Source: Sodiomyces alkalinus F11
Taxonomy: Eukaryota > Ascomycota > Sordariomycetes > Glomerellales > Plectosphaerellaceae
DNA length: 64,000 nucleotides
Reading direction: 5' to 3'
NCBI RefSeq assembly: GCF_003711515.1
Contig: NW_021167088.1
Coordinates: 1,386,499-1,450,498 of the forward strand
Numbering within the stretch: position 1 is the stretch's first letter; each line of letters begins with the position of its first letter. The notes beneath the pieces were generated by a model. It worked only from the letters and a program-made list of their open reading frames with translations, was not told where the DNA came from and did not search any database. Made by a program: the position numbers and the translations under genes. Positions 42,993 to 55,030 of the stretch are shown piece after piece.

Positions 42993-44119
42993 TAGGTCGT
43001 TTTCTCCTTTTCTTAAACAAACAAAGTAAAGATAGAAATCCGCCTCCCTTACATAAGCTACTCTTTTGGGAACCTGTCGTGGTACCTACAGGTACCTCAT
43101 GTCACCAGTACATCGGTCCCTGCAGGCCATATCAGCAGAGATAAGGACATTGAGGTAAAGGTCGTGATTACCTTATATTGCACAGACCTTCCTCGGGGTG
43201 GAATAACCTAATGGCCGAGTACCTCTTTGGGCACAGAAGGTGGATATGCGTAGGATTGTCGGGCATTAATTTTGCCTCCTACAACCACACGTTTTACAAC
43301 GTTTTTACGGCTTCAATTCAATTGATTTGGAACCTCTCAACCTGACCGTTCCTATCGTACCTATCCTTGTACGGTTACGCTGTATTCGACACTTACCACC
43401 CTACCTTACCTCAGGGTATAAGGACCTTCATTCAACCTTCGCCATTCATCCTCGATCCTAGCTCAACAACTCCACGTCCATGATCCGCATACGCCAATGA
43501 CTCCATATGCCGTATGACTTTCAGTCAAGTCACAAGCATAATCGCCCTTTTCAATCACTTCCTTTGTTCTTCATGCTCTCAGGCCTCTTCCACGTTCCAC
43601 GTCCGCCGAGATGTCTTCTCAAAGAGTGTTCTCAAGCGTCTCCCTCGTATGGCGTAGGGGCTTTGTGAGCTGACGCAGTTGTCCGCTTTCGGCGAGGAAC
43701 AAAGGCCTAATGGGATGGGTGGAATGTTCGGATTCCCCAAATCCCTTTCGGACCTTTCCTTTCTTCTCGTGCAGCTTCACTTCTTTGTCCATCCTTGCCC
43801 ACCATCCTGGGGACGAGCAAGTCCACAAAAGATGTTCTATTCTTCGAACATGCACCGGACAAGCCTCGGACATATGCGTCTCAGCCACGGATCAGAAGAA
43901 CTCAGGTTTCAGCAACCTGATATACCCGACATCATCCAAACCGAAGAAGATGGTCGGTTCAATGTTAGCTCCTCTCTTTTCCCTCTCATCTTCCCTGGTT
44001 TCGTTGCAGACGTCTTCAACGGCCTCGACTCCTAGCCGCACCCACCCGCTGCAACACTCCAGTTCTTCGTCTTCGGCTCTGCATAAGTTGCTGCTTTGTT
44101 TTCTTGCTCTCAGCACACC
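42993..44119. other. Intergenic region and spliced 5' leader of the unknown acidic protein gene
   Basis: The first part is AT-rich. From about 43570 the sequence becomes C/T-rich and shows acceptor-like GCAG/TCAG strings, including TTGCAG at about 44010 and CTCTCAG seven bases before the ATG at 44120. This suggests one or two introns in the 5' untranslated region. Confidence 0.5.
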
Positions 44120-47100
44120 ATGGACCCGATTCCCGACACCCACGTGTCGCACAAGATGACCGTGGACGAGGCTCGCCAGCTTCTCGGCATGAACAATAAC
44201 GGCGTCCTCAACTGGTGTCCCAATGCCTTCCGAGCCGGCCCCTGGGATCCCGGCGTAGACAGCAATCATCCCTGGCAACACAAGGATGTAGAAGTCTTCC
44301 TCCGTCATCTTGGCTACGGCAGGCTGTATCCCATGCCCGAAATACTCGACGACGCCAAAGCCACCGCCGAGGGAGACCGCTGGCGCCGCGAAGTCTCCGA
44401 CGCCTACGTCGAATACGGTCGAATGTTCCGCTTCGGGATGGATCGCATCCATCACGTTCTTAGCCAGGAGCATCTCCTGTCCGATGACGACCACGAAGCT
44501 GTCCTGCGCGAGGCTTGGACCTCCGTTTCCCAATCCGCCATGTACGCAGACCTCTTCGGCAGCTGCGCTATCTCGGAAGATTCCGCGCAGGGCTACCGCT
44601 TCTATCTCGAACAATACCGCGACTGCGAGCTGGTCCGCGATTTTGGTCCCGGCTCCAACGACATGAAGCTGACCCTGCCTCGCACCATCTTCGACATGAA
44701 GCCGGCCAAGGCCAAGGTCCAAGCTGACATCATAGCCCCGCAACGTCTGGCCCTGCAAGTCCCCGGCATCAACGTGAAGTCACTCTCACGCCGCGGCCTG
44801 CTCCTCATGTTCATGCTCAAACGCTACAACGCCACCCCCGCCTCCTTTGCCATCCCCGACTGGGAAGCCAACCATATCGGCCGGTCGTCCAGGTTGATCG
44901 TGGGCCCCTACTGCGACGCCCGCTTCATGGCCTTCCCCAGTCAGACCATGTCGTACGAGCAAAAGTACGGCGAACGCCTCAGAAGCGCCCTGAAAATACC
45001 CGATCTGAAGCCCTCCGACTGGCTCCATTGGGCCCACGGAAAGTATTGGCACGGCTGTGATATACAGAACCCCACCGCAGCGGAGGCGCTGTCTCCTGTT
45101 TTCAAGGACTTGCGCCAGCTGGGACGCATTTTCGGCTGGGGCGATGGCCTTTTGATTCTCCAGTCGCAGGGTCTCATCCTTCGCTACCTCCACGCCGTCG
45201 GCCGGTTGCTGCTGCAGAAACAGGCCGCGTCCGGTTCGTTCCCTACCGAAAGGATTGAGCCCTTGACCGAGGAAGAGTCTAAACACGATCCCCTCCTCAT
45301 CGGCTATGAGCCTCCACCGGAAGACGTCTGGGACTCCGAAGACACCGTGCGTGTGGTCGATGTCGACGAGTACATCGTCAATATTCCCCTAGCACTGCCC
45401 GAGCTCGAATCCCGCACTGTTTTCCAGACCGTGGGCCACATCCCTGTCCACATGTCTAAGAAGGGTTCACCATGCGAAGCACTGGCTCGCGTTTTCGGCT
45501 CGCATCTGGAACAGATCACGGACAACCCTCTGATGCTCAAGCGCCTCGTCCGTGAACACTTCGGCTGCCACTACGGCCACGTACCTCAGCTGCGGACCAA
45601 GAGCAGCAAAGCCAAAAAGGGCAAATCGGGAGAGAAGAAGACTGTTCAGGGCCAACAAAAGACCCAGGAGGGTGGTCCAACAGGAGAGGACAACAATGAC
45701 GACGACGACGACGACGACCGTGAGAGACAAGAACGCACGAAACGTCAGCTGCCACACCTCTACAGCACCGACCTAGCCGCCAAGTCGAGGCTCGTCGACG
45801 ACGTGCTCAGACGATTCATCACGCTCCTCGTATACAGCGTGGAAATGCCCTGCGTACTAGTGGACCTGCGGGACATGGTGGAAAAGGAAGCAACCAAGCA
45901 CGGTTTTCCATATGCAAAATGGGCGGATCCCCGTTCGACATTCCCGAAAAGTCTCCAGGATGCGATTGTGCGCTTCTTATTCCACGCTCGCTGGTTCCAG
46001 GACATGCTGCTCACGGCGCTCCTGTACCGGGGCTTCTTCCACGGGTCGTGGTCGGTCCGGGACTACTTCGAGCGGAGCCCTTCCAACGAGGCCCTGCGCG
46101 CCATGGTCACCGAGAGCAAGGAGAAGAGCCCGTGGGCGCTGCCCCGGGGACTCGCCCACTTTAACCGCCTGGGCCAGCTGGATTTCCGCATCGTCAAGGA
46201 TGCCGAGGATCCCCTGGCCGCCGAGATGCATCGGAGCCTGGACATGGTGGCCAACGGGCACCTGCATCGCTTCATCCACCTGCACATCATCGTCGAGGAG
46301 TTCAGCCAGCACTGCTCCACGCTGTCGCGCCGGGATCTGGAGTCCAGCTACCGGTGCTACCCCGTCGCCAACATCACCATCTTGCTGAAGACGCTGACCC
46401 GGGCGACGCGGGAGTTCAACCTGATCATGCCGTTTCAGAAAGCCATTGATGAGATTCGAGCGGATCCCGTGAAGGTGCGGCGGATGCAGGAGAGCACCGG
46501 GTTTGGCCGGTTCGTCCTCCACCACGACGACTTTCCTTTTGAGCGCCACGTCGATCCGGCGGCTTGCCGGGACCTCAGGTGGTTGTTTGGCGTGCGCTAC
46601 GCCAACGATCCGAAGACCTTTGTTACCGTCGAGGAGGCCAAATCTCGGATGGGGAACTTCTGGACGGGGATCCACAGCTGGGTGTCCGGCTTGGGCGAAA
46701 ACTCGCCCCGCTACTTTGCCGCGTCGCTGGGCGAGGCGCTCAGCGGCCAGGTTCAGGAAGAAGAAACGGACGAAGATGACGAAAAGGAAACGGACGACGG
46801 CCGGGCCCAAAGCGGCGAAAAAGACAAGCAGGCGGAAAATGAGCAACCGGCCGAAAAAGACCAGCAAGGCCAAGGAGAGGCGGCAGAACCCAGCGGAGAC
46901 GACGCCGTCCTCACCATAACCTCGGAAGGCTGCGGTCCCATCTCCACGCTGAATCCTCGATGGGTTGCGCTCGAGGAGCCCCAGGATACGTCCTCCGGCA
47001 AGGCGGCCACGTCTCCCACGGCGGCGAGGTCAGCCATGGAAGAAATCCTCGACGCCAACAAGAAGTGGATCCTCAACCGATACCGCGACACCACTCCGGC

Positions 47101-47836
47101 CCCCTTCGTCCTGGAGGGCGGCGTCGAAAAAGGGTTCGGGACGCAGGCGGGCGGAGCGAAATCCGGGACCAAGGGCTCCAAATTCGGCACGGAAGACTGG
47201 GAGACGATCGAGATGACGTTCGGCGGGCGCAAGGGCCAGATTCGCTGGCACGACTGGCTCCGGGTGACGACGGGGCTGGGGCTCGGGGTGGAGCCGATCG
47301 GCGGGTCGGCGTTCAAGTTCAGCTGGACGGCGAGCAGCCTCATCCCGAAGGAGAGGCTCGGGTCGACGAGCGTGGTGCTGCATAGCCAGCATGGCAAGGA
47401 TACGGCGGTGTCGCTGCGGCCGACGAAGGTGAAGGAGTTTGTGAATGCGTTGGAGAGGTTTATGCACATTAACCTGCGCGTCATTACGCGGTTTTATGGG
47501 CCGAATCCGCTGCGGCAGGTCGCGACGCAGCAGCAGGGTAGTGCAGCTGGTGGTGATGCTGCGCAGGCGGGTCTGGCGATGGTGTGGGACTGGGACGATG
47601 AGGAGGAGGAGGAGGAGGAGGAGGACGATGAGGAGGAGGAGGAGGAATGGGAAGTGAGCGAGAGTGAGGCGTCGTCGAGTGATCTCTCCGAGGATGACCT
47701 GGCCGGGCATGTCCATGATGAACAGGACGTCGACGCTGAAAGCGATTCCGAAGTCGAGGTATCTCGGCCGGCGAAGAGAAACGTCGCTTCCGAACCCGAG
47801 GGTCGCCGACCTGTGAAGAAAGTCCGGTTCTCGTAG
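44120..47836 (+). CDS. Large acidic protein of unknown function
   Basis: One uninterrupted frame of 1238 residues from ATG 44120 (MDPIPDTHVSHKMTVDEARQ). I do not recognise a named domain. The first 460 residues look well folded and conserved in style (FLRHLGYGRLYPMPEIL, MFRFGMDRIHHVLSQEHL, DWLHWAHGKYWHGCDIQ). A Lys-rich then Asp-rich linker spans about residues 500-545. A second helical region follows (about 545-870: ARWFQDMLLTALLYRGFFHG, HRFIHLHIIVEEFSQHC, FGRFVLHHDDFPFERHVDP). A Glu/Asp/Gln-rich linker (about 875-935) leads to a third folded block (about 945-1145) with EMTFGGRKGQIRWHDWLRV. A very acidic stretch encoded by GAG repeats (47598-47648) precedes a C-terminal bipartite nuclear signal (PAKRNVASE...PVKKVRFS). 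A nuclear protein binding basic partners is plausible, but inferred only. Confidence 0.85.
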   Translation: MDPIPDTHVSHKMTVDEARQLLGMNNNGVLNWCPNAFRAGPWDPGVDSNHPWQHKDVEVFLRHLGYGRLYPMPEILDDAKATAEGDRWRREVSDAYVEYGRMFRFGMDRIHHVLSQEHLLSDDDHEAVLREAWTSVSQSAMYADLFGSCAISEDSAQGYRFYLEQYRDCELVRDFGPGSNDMKLTLPRTIFDMKPAKAKVQADIIAPQRLALQVPGINVKSLSRRGLLLMFMLKRYNATPASFAIPDWEANHIGRSSRLIVGPYCDARFMAFPSQTMSYEQKYGERLRSALKIPDLKPSDWLHWAHGKYWHGCDIQNPTAAEALSPVFKDLRQLGRIFGWGDGLLILQSQGLILRYLHAVGRLLLQKQAASGSFPTERIEPLTEEESKHDPLLIGYEPPPEDVWDSEDTVRVVDVDEYIVNIPLALPELESRTVFQTVGHIPVHMSKKGSPCEALARVFGSHLEQITDNPLMLKRLVREHFGCHYGHVPQLRTKSSKAKKGKSGEKKTVQGQQKTQEGGPTGEDNNDDDDDDDRERQERTKRQLPHLYSTDLAAKSRLVDDVLRRFITLLVYSVEMPCVLVDLRDMVEKEATKHGFPYAKWADPRSTFPKSLQDAIVRFLFHARWFQDMLLTALLYRGFFHGSWSVRDYFERSPSNEALRAMVTESKEKSPWALPRGLAHFNRLGQLDFRIVKDAEDPLAAEMHRSLDMVANGHLHRFIHLHIIVEEFSQHCSTLSRRDLESSYRCYPVANITILLKTLTRATREFNLIMPFQKAIDEIRADPVKVRRMQESTGFGRFVLHHDDFPFERHVDPAACRDLRWLFGVRYANDPKTFVTVEEAKSRMGNFWTGIHSWVSGLGENSPRYFAASLGEALSGQVQEEETDEDDEKETDDGRAQSGEKDKQAENEQPAEKDQQGQGEAAEPSGDDAVLTITSEGCGPISTLNPRWVALEEPQDTSSGKAATSPTAARSAMEEILDANKKWILNRYRDTTPAPFVLEGGVEKGFGTQAGGAKSGTKGSKFGTEDWETIEMTFGGRKGQIRWHDWLRVTTGLGLGVEPIGGSAFKFSWTASSLIPKERLGSTSVVLHSQHGKDTAVSLRPTKVKEFVNALERFMHINLRVITRFYGPNPLRQVATQQQGSAAGGDAAQAGLAMVWDWDDEEEEEEEEDDEEEEEEWEVSESEASSSDLSEDDLAGHVHDEQDVDAESDSEVEVSRPAKRNVASEPEGRRPVKKVRFS

Positions 47837-49946
47837 CCGCCAGAGGAAGCTTGGACTGGATTTGATGACGTTGGGGAGATGCGAGAGGCGGGTTATTGTG
47901 CCATTTATAAGATGGATTGCAAAGAAGATTGATATAGTTCCTGTTTAGATGAGCATCTGATGTTTCGACGGCGTCAATACAATATGAAGGTCTGTTTCCA
48001 AGCAAATGTCCGTCCACTCAGCTTTCATCGCAGAGTCAGTCATGTTAATTGTAAAATCCAAGCCTACCGTACCCTTCATGTTGCCATCATATGGTTCGTT
48101 GAAGACATTCAAAGTCAACCAAGCAACAGTTTGAACAGGCGGTGCAAGTAATGAAGATTGTATTATGTGATTATGAGGGCCTCTCCCCCTACCCGATAAA
48201 GAAAACACGAACAGAAAGAACCCAAAAGCCCAGACATGGTCGAAACCGAGCAAAGCAGTAGTGGAAGGGGGTATAGTGCTATATGCAAAACAAAACAACA
48301 AAAATCCAAGCGACAAACAGACGAGAAATCAAAACGAGAATCCATATTAGCCAAAAACCCACCATAGCCCGTCGTCCGTGTACCCTCAACTTTGTGTCTC
48401 CCGTCACTATTCATCCCAATTAGTATCCCGTAAAACATATTCTATCCGTGAAGAACACCAGCCGGTACCGAAACAAGGCCCCTGTATATATATACGTAGG
48501 AGAAAGTGGAAGGGAGTCTTCGCTGCCAGTTGAGTCGTCTCAACTCCGACTGGAGCAGTGAAAGCACAAAAAGAAGAAGAAAGAAAGAAAAAAAAAAGAA
48601 GAAAAGCGTCACCCAAGATCAAGATCAAAACAAGTTGGAAAGTCGAGTCCCGCATCGTAAAAGCACGGTATGGGGTACGGCTTCGAATGCCTGCCTTATA
48701 AGAACACCCCTCCGGTGTAGAAATGCGCCAGTACAAAGTACGGGGCAGCTGTGGTCGTGACCTCTTGAATTCTTGAGATGTACAGTAGCAAGGGGGTTCG
48801 ACAATGCGGAGGAGACCTTGGCGGATCCAGACACGGCAAAAGTCGCACGGGAACGAGTCAAAGCAAAAGTGCCTGGATCGGTGGTGTGGGAGGGTCATGA
48901 ATGACGGCGGTCTGGTGGAAGAGGGGAAAAGCAGACGCTGCCACACCATGGTAATTCGTGGACGCAAGGTCGGGAGAAGGCGATGTTGGCGGGCTGTTGG
49001 AAGGGACGGCGGCCGAAGAGCGGAATATCGGGCCCAAAACTTGCGGGATGGACGGCAAGTACCAAGCAGAGCCTAGTGACGTTCGTCCTTCAGTCTTCTG
49101 GGTTGAAAAGCTCCTCGTCTGTCCAAGATGTTGCCGGCCTTGCGATGAGGGACTGATGGACCGGTTGTCTGAGGAGGTGGTTTTTTGCTTCTTTTTTCCT
49201 TTTTTCTTTTTTTTTTGGTACCCTCCATGTCGAGATCACCCGATACCGCTCACCCCCTCCTCCCATGTCATCCACACCAACCCTAACCCACCAAGCCGCC
49301 CGGGGTTTGCGACGTTGCAGCCAGTCAGATGAGATCTGCACTGAGGGTGAAGGTGGGTGGGATGGCGGACTCGTGCCCGGAGAACACGAGGGGCCCGTAG
49401 GGGGACGGCGAACCGGATGCCGATGGGACGAAGCGTTGTCGTGTACACGTCTTCGTCTTTTTTGGCAAGATAAGAGATTTGGTTCCATAGTGTCCTGTTG
49501 AGCTGATCGGCGGTCGGGTTTGGGTGCTCTTCAAACAATAGCTGCTGAGGAGAGGGGGGTGAGAGAGAGTGGAGTGTGTGGGAGGGAGGATACCCCCGAG
49601 TACCCTCCCAAGTTACCCCCCGAGTACCCCCGAGTGACTCGAGGACGACGCCCGAACTGAAGACCCCACGGCCGATTACCGAATTTGGCCATAGTGGAGG
49701 TCTATGCTGAGTCCTGATTGGGCAGTCGCAGGACCGTGTAGAGGGCAGCTGACCACTGAGAGGACACCACCTTGGAGCGGTTAGCGCGCACAGACCACCC
49801 GACGCTCTCCCTCAAGGCAGGGGGGCAGGGCGACAGGGCGGCAGGGCCCTCAGCTCCCTATTCATCGGTGCGTGCTTCTTTTCCTCTTGCCTTCTTCGTG
49901 ATCGCATTCCACTCTCCTGGTCGGCTGTGCCCGCTGCCGCTACAGC
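47837..49946. other. 2.1 kb convergent intergenic region
   Basis: Lies between stop codons of the acidic-protein gene (+) and the Medusa-type gene (-), so it probably contains long 3' UTRs. An A/G-rich tract lies at 48560-48608, a T-rich tract at 49180-49218 and CCCCGAGTAC repeats at about 49590-49635. Frames open here have no domain look. Confidence 0.6.
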
Positions 49947-52633
49947 CTACGGCCGCTGCGCCCCGTCACCGTACCCGCCAGCCCCGTACAAGGGAGGGTG
50001 GGGGGGGGAGGCCCCATGGTGCGTGTGCGTATGATACGCCTCCGCGTATGACGTCGACGCGTGCATCGTCGGCATCGTCCCCGTGTCCCACCGCCCCCCC
50101 GTTGCTGTCGTGGTGGTGGCAGTGGTGGCGGCGGTGGTGGGCGTCGTCGTCTGCGTTTGGTGCTGGTGCTGAGGACCCAGGGGCGTCGCGCTGTGTGTTC
50201 CCGCCGTCCCGCCGTACGAGTGGTGAATTAGCGGCCCGTGCCGCGTGCTGTTGTTGTCGTTGCTGCTGTTGTTGCTATTGTTGTTGTTGTTGTACGTCGA
50301 GACGTCGGCCAGGGGCGCAGCTAGCCGGAGGGACGACTGGCGAGGCGAGGCGGATGTCATGGTTGGCGAGAGGACCCGCGCTGCTGCTGCTGCTGCTGCT
50401 GCGGTGGGGTACGTCGAGGTCGCGGGCCAGTGGTGGTGGGGGTTGCCGCTGAGAGACCGTAGCGAGGTGAGCCCGTCGTGCTGGTGATGGTGATGCGGGT
50501 GGTGCTGCTGCTGGGGCTGGTGATGCTGCATATGGGGATGCACCGCCGCGTAAGCATGGACGGGATCCGGAGTCGCCGCAGCCGGCGTCGGCAGCGTCGG
50601 ATACGTGCTGACAGGCGCCGCCGGCGTCAACATCTGCGACGCCGCCGGGCTGGCGCTGTATTTGCCGATGATCTTCTTGAGCGCCGACTCGAGGATCTTC
50701 CAGGGGAACACCTTGACGTCCTTCTCGATGTTGCGCGGCTTGGGGTTCGGGAATGCCATGATGATCTTGAAAAACTCCTCCGACTCGGCCTTGGCCTTGC
50801 TGACCGTCTGCGGCCGGAACCCCTCCAGGTTGCGCCGGATGCGGTTCTTCTCCTCCACCGAGAACCGGTTGGGCGCCACCACGAGCTGCTCCAGCAGGTA
50901 GATCGTGTCCACCGACGTCACGTAGCACTCCTTCCGCTCCGCCCAGTAGATGCAGCTGATGCACACCGAGTTGGGCGGCCGCTCGTTCACGTTGACTGCG
51001 CGGAATGTCGCCGTCAGGTTCGACCCGGACTGCTTCTTGTTGAACATGACGATGCGGCGTCGGTTGGTCCACTCCTCCGGCGTCCAGTTCTTCGCCATGG
51101 TGTCCAGCTTGCCGACGAGGTTGAGCACCGCCTTGTTGGCGTACGAGCTGGAGCCCCATGACGGATACCCCGCGCCCTGGGTGCTGCTGCTCCCCGGGGA
51201 ACTCTGGAGGGACGTCGTCCGCACCAGCGTCGGCGTGCTGGGCGTGGGCATGGGGAGGGGCGTCAGGCTGGGTCGGGAGATGGAGATGTGCGTGTGGTGC
51301 GTGTGGTGCGTGATGGGAGGTCCTGCTGTCCTGCCGTAGCCGGCCTGCCACGCGCCGCCGGCCGTTGGGGGGCGGAGGGGAGGTGGCGCCGCCGCCCGGG
51401 GGTAGTGGTGGTCCGCGAAGGAAGCCGTTCGATATGCGCTGAGCATGTTGCTGTTGTTGGTGCCGCTGCTGGTATCTTGGCCGAATGTGCTTCCGTACGG
51501 TGGAGGCGCAGGTTGTGACGGCGCGGTGGCAAAGTCGTATGTATTTGTAGACGGGTCGTAGCATCCCAGATGGGTGGTCACTGTCCCTGTCCTGGGGGAG
51601 GCTGCCTGTTGCGTTGGCTCAGGTGACTTGGAAGCTTTCCTCGTGATGTCGTCCGGAGGGGCACCGGGACCCCGACCCCCCACCGAAGGGTCCTGGTATA
51701 GAAAGTCGCCTGCTGCCGTCCGCGAGATCTCCTGCCCGTCGGGGCCCTCCAGCAGCACTGTTAGCGGCACGCTCTGGCTTTGGTATCCCGTGGTCAGGGG
51801 GTCCGGGGCCTCGCCCGTGAAAGTTATAGTGCACCCCGTGTGGTCACGGCTGCTTTTCACCGACTCCCCGGGCGCTTTATTCGTGCCGAAGACGAGATAG
51901 AAGTACGGCACCGGGCTGGTCATCGTGAGCAGGTCATCTTGCGAAGACAGCTTCACCACCACCTTTGTGCCTGCCAGGCCCGTGTTGGGATGGCATGACA
52001 CGACACTCGGGCCCAGCGGCAGGTATTGTCCCAGGGCGCTGTTGGCAGCGAAAGCCTCTTGGTTCAGCTGGGCAGCGCTCAACTGTGTGCTGCCGTCGTG
52101 CTGTTCTGCGGAATAGGTTTGTGTAGGATACGGCGGGTAAGCAGCCTCCGGATAGTCACGAGTCGTGTCATACCCTGGAAAAATCGCTTTCAGTTCTGGC
52201 GATCTGTGCAAATGAGGGAAAATACATGTAAATAAAAGGAAAGGGGGAGCGAACATGGCATACCGTGAATTGGGCTAGGCTGTGGTTTCCCGTACTGGGA
52301 CATGGGAAGGAGACCTTCTGGCGGAGAGGCACCGCGAAGGTCTCCGTTCGCCCTGGCCACTGCTTCTTCGTACTTGATAGCGATCGTTTCAGGCGAATCG
52401 AGCCCTTCTTCGCCGATGATAATTGGTCTTTGGGGGTGGTAATCAGGCTATGTGCTTTCGTCAGCGAGAGAAAAGCCACGGCTGTTTAACCTGTAGAAGA
52501 CAGAACATGAAGGGATAAAACGGCCAGGATGACATTGGGGGGTACGAGGCCATGGACCATGGACAATGAATGCCTGGTTCCTTACCTCAAATGCCTTGTA
52601 AGAAGCACGCTCGTATTTCGATACAGCAGACAT
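49947..52633 (-). CDS. medA: Medusa/REN1/Acon-3-type developmental regulator
   Basis: Exons on the - strand are 52633-52586, 52447-52264 and 52195-49947, giving 826 residues with exact phases. Exon 1 codes MSAVSKYERASYKAFE; exon 2 has PIIIGEEGLDSPETIAIKYE, read in the frame that fits exon 1. The third exon starts after the acceptor CGCCAG, the only one keeping phase. The conserved Medusa domain is at about residues 455-590: WTNRRRIVMFNKKQSGSNLT, RPPNSVCISCIYWAERKE, SVEEKNRIRRNLEGFRPQ and PRNIEKDVKVFPWKILESAL. An Ig/IPT-like fold (about 105-190) precedes it. Low-complexity His, Gln, Asn, Ala and Thr runs fill the C-terminus. Medusa-type proteins control conidiophore and conidium development (REN1 in Fusarium, Acon-3 in Neurospora). 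Aspergillus medA has a long 5' leader; the gene-free region upstream fits that. Confidence 0.93.
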
Positions 52634-54926
52634 TCACGCTACTGGTGATAGGACCAACCTGGGGAAGGTAGTCCAAGATCGTGGGCCAAGGGGCTGCGAG
52701 TTAGACCGCCGTTTCGCGTGTAATGTTGCAGAAGGCGGCGTTGTGGAGCTGTCCGGCAAGACAGGGAGGCGGGGAGTGATATGGCGTCCGGTTTCAACGT
52801 GAGGAAGACTGTATCCCGAGTCAGTGATTGCTGACTCCCAGGAAGGGAGCACGTCTCCTGTGCCGTTGAGACGCAAAGACGCGTTGAAGTCACGCAGAAC
52901 CACTGCTCATCCCCGGGAAAGGTAAGGTTTAAGACAACGTACTCGTCCTAGTTATCCGGAATGAAGTGGCCTATTGCCTGAGAAGCCTCGTTCACGCTAA
53001 GCAGGAGGAATGCGGAAGAGATGGCGAGGTATTATAGAGGCGGTCGTAGAGGTGAAGGAATCAACTCGTGCTTGCCCGAGGCTGGAGATGGTATGTTATG
53101 GCAATACGGACGGCCAATATTGTCCAAGAGTCCTGCGGATGAGATGGTTGACGGAGAAGCCCAGACAGAGTCAAGGCTCTTAAGCCGAACGAAAGTCCTT
53201 TGATCCGAGAACGGGCATCAGAGAGTTTAGTTCTCGAAGGGTATCATTGGTTAACTTGTCGAGCTGTGGCAATCCGAACAAATCTGAGAACGAAGAGGGC
53301 ACACGACTACGCCCAGATTCCTGCGCGTCTTGCTGCTGGGCGAAATTTTCTTCTTTTACTGTGCTGTGGAATGTGTCAGTACAAGCAGGCATGAGCGAAC
53401 ATTCCAACAGAGAACTTGTGGAGCTGAAGGCTTCCCGGGTGGGGGAACCTCAACACGTTGACCAGGTTTTGTCTTGCTGGAAATCATTAAGCCGGGGGAA
53501 GGGCGTTCGCAGCTCGCACGGATGGATGGTTCCATGTGGGTGTCGTTTCGTTGAAAGAGGTTACGCACATACCCGTTCAGAGAGCCGGAGTTCCTCGTGG
53601 TTTGGGATCCAATCACAGAACCGACCAGACAAACGGTCACGATCCGGTTCGCAGTGTCCGGGAGAGTGGAGGCTGGAGGATTCGTTCGTCTGCACGTAGC
53701 CAACGAACCTGTTCGCACGAAAAGAGCTTGTCAGAAACAATCTTTTCCCCTCGAATGCCAGGACCCGTTGGTGATCCAGTAGTTCGCAGAGATATCGGGG
53801 GGCCGGGGAAAGGGGGGGGTCTTGGGAAAGCGAACAAGGCCAGAGTGAGAACGTCGGTAACAAAAAGAGATAGGTCAACAAAACGCCTGTGCTTGTTTGA
53901 GATAGATGGCTAGTGGCCAGGGAGGATTCAGGGAAGAAATAAGGGGGAAAACAAAAGAGAAGGGACTCGTGGGAACGTTTTGACTCTTGTTCCTGATTTT
54001 GTTTTGGGCTGCCACGGGGGGTAGAAAAGTAGAAATCGAGAAGAATGTTGATAAGAAGAGACAAGGGCAAGGTAGAGGGAGGCTGGAATCGAATTCCTTT
54101 TCTCCCTCCTTGTCTTCATAGAGGTAGGGCCGCGGTTTTCTTGACGTCTGGTGATTCAGATCATGTCATATCACCGATATGCCGAGAGGTCAAGTAAAGT
54201 AGGTCAAGGCAGGTCAAGTCGAGCATAAGATTTTCTTTTTTCTCTGCCGCACTGGCACTGGCATTACTTCCCGAGCGAAGCCAATAGCTGCTCCGGCGGC
54301 CGGAAATCTTAGCTCCCTTGCAGTAGCCCAACTTTTCTTTTTCTGCCCCCTCCCCCCCGTCGTTAGTTTGGGGGAAGGGTTGTCTTCTTTGGGGCTGGTC
54401 TGCTGCAGGTGACTCTTTGGGTAGATGGAGCCACCGGATGACATCAGTGGGGAAGGGGAACGGGGACTGGGGAGACGGGTGAGGGAGAAGGGGCAGTGAG
54501 TGGCTGGCAGGCAGGGATACGAAATGTTGTTGAGATGCAAGATTCCAGCAAAGTTACCCAGCAAAGTTACCCCTCGGATTTACATGTCTGTCTTAGACGG
54601 AAAATCTCCTAGGAAGAGATGCTCCCTAACATGCTCATGTGCCCCGCCGATTCAAGAGGTTACAGAGAGGGCCTTGCCGTCTTGGATCCAGAGGATAGAT
54701 CCCAGATCGAACTTTTGATCGGTCCGGTAAACAGGAAAGACGGATGGTTGAGAGCGGGAGCTTTGCTGGGAGAGGGAAGACAGGACAATGATGGTATAGG
54801 AGGTAGTGATGCAGGGAGACTGGGGAGGAAATGATGCGGAGACGAGACCAGTGACAGGCCGATGGACAGAGGGAGAAAGGAAATGAAGGGAATAAGATGG
54901 GTTTCTTTTTTCCTTTTTTTAGGCCG

Positions 54927-55030
54927 AAAAAAATAAAATAAAAGGAAAATAAAGGAAAATAAAAGGAAAATAAAGGAAAATAAAGGAAAATAAAGGAAAA
55001 TAAAGGAAAATAAAGGAAAATAAAGGAAAA
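54927..55030. repeat. TAAAGGAAAA 10-bp minisatellite
   Basis: Six exact copies of TAAAGGAAAA run from 54971 to 55030, preceded by about four imperfect copies differing by one A. The array is purine-only apart from T at unit borders. Confidence 0.92.

Noticed and set aside
48407..48967. 186-residue open frame on the - strand between two convergent genes
   Set aside because: Composition is random-like, with a poly-Phe run from an A-rich tract, and no conserved motif.
50275..51564. 429-residue open frame overlapping the Medusa-type gene in another frame
   Set aside because: Arg/Gly/Pro-rich shadow; the chosen frame contains the conserved Medusa domain.
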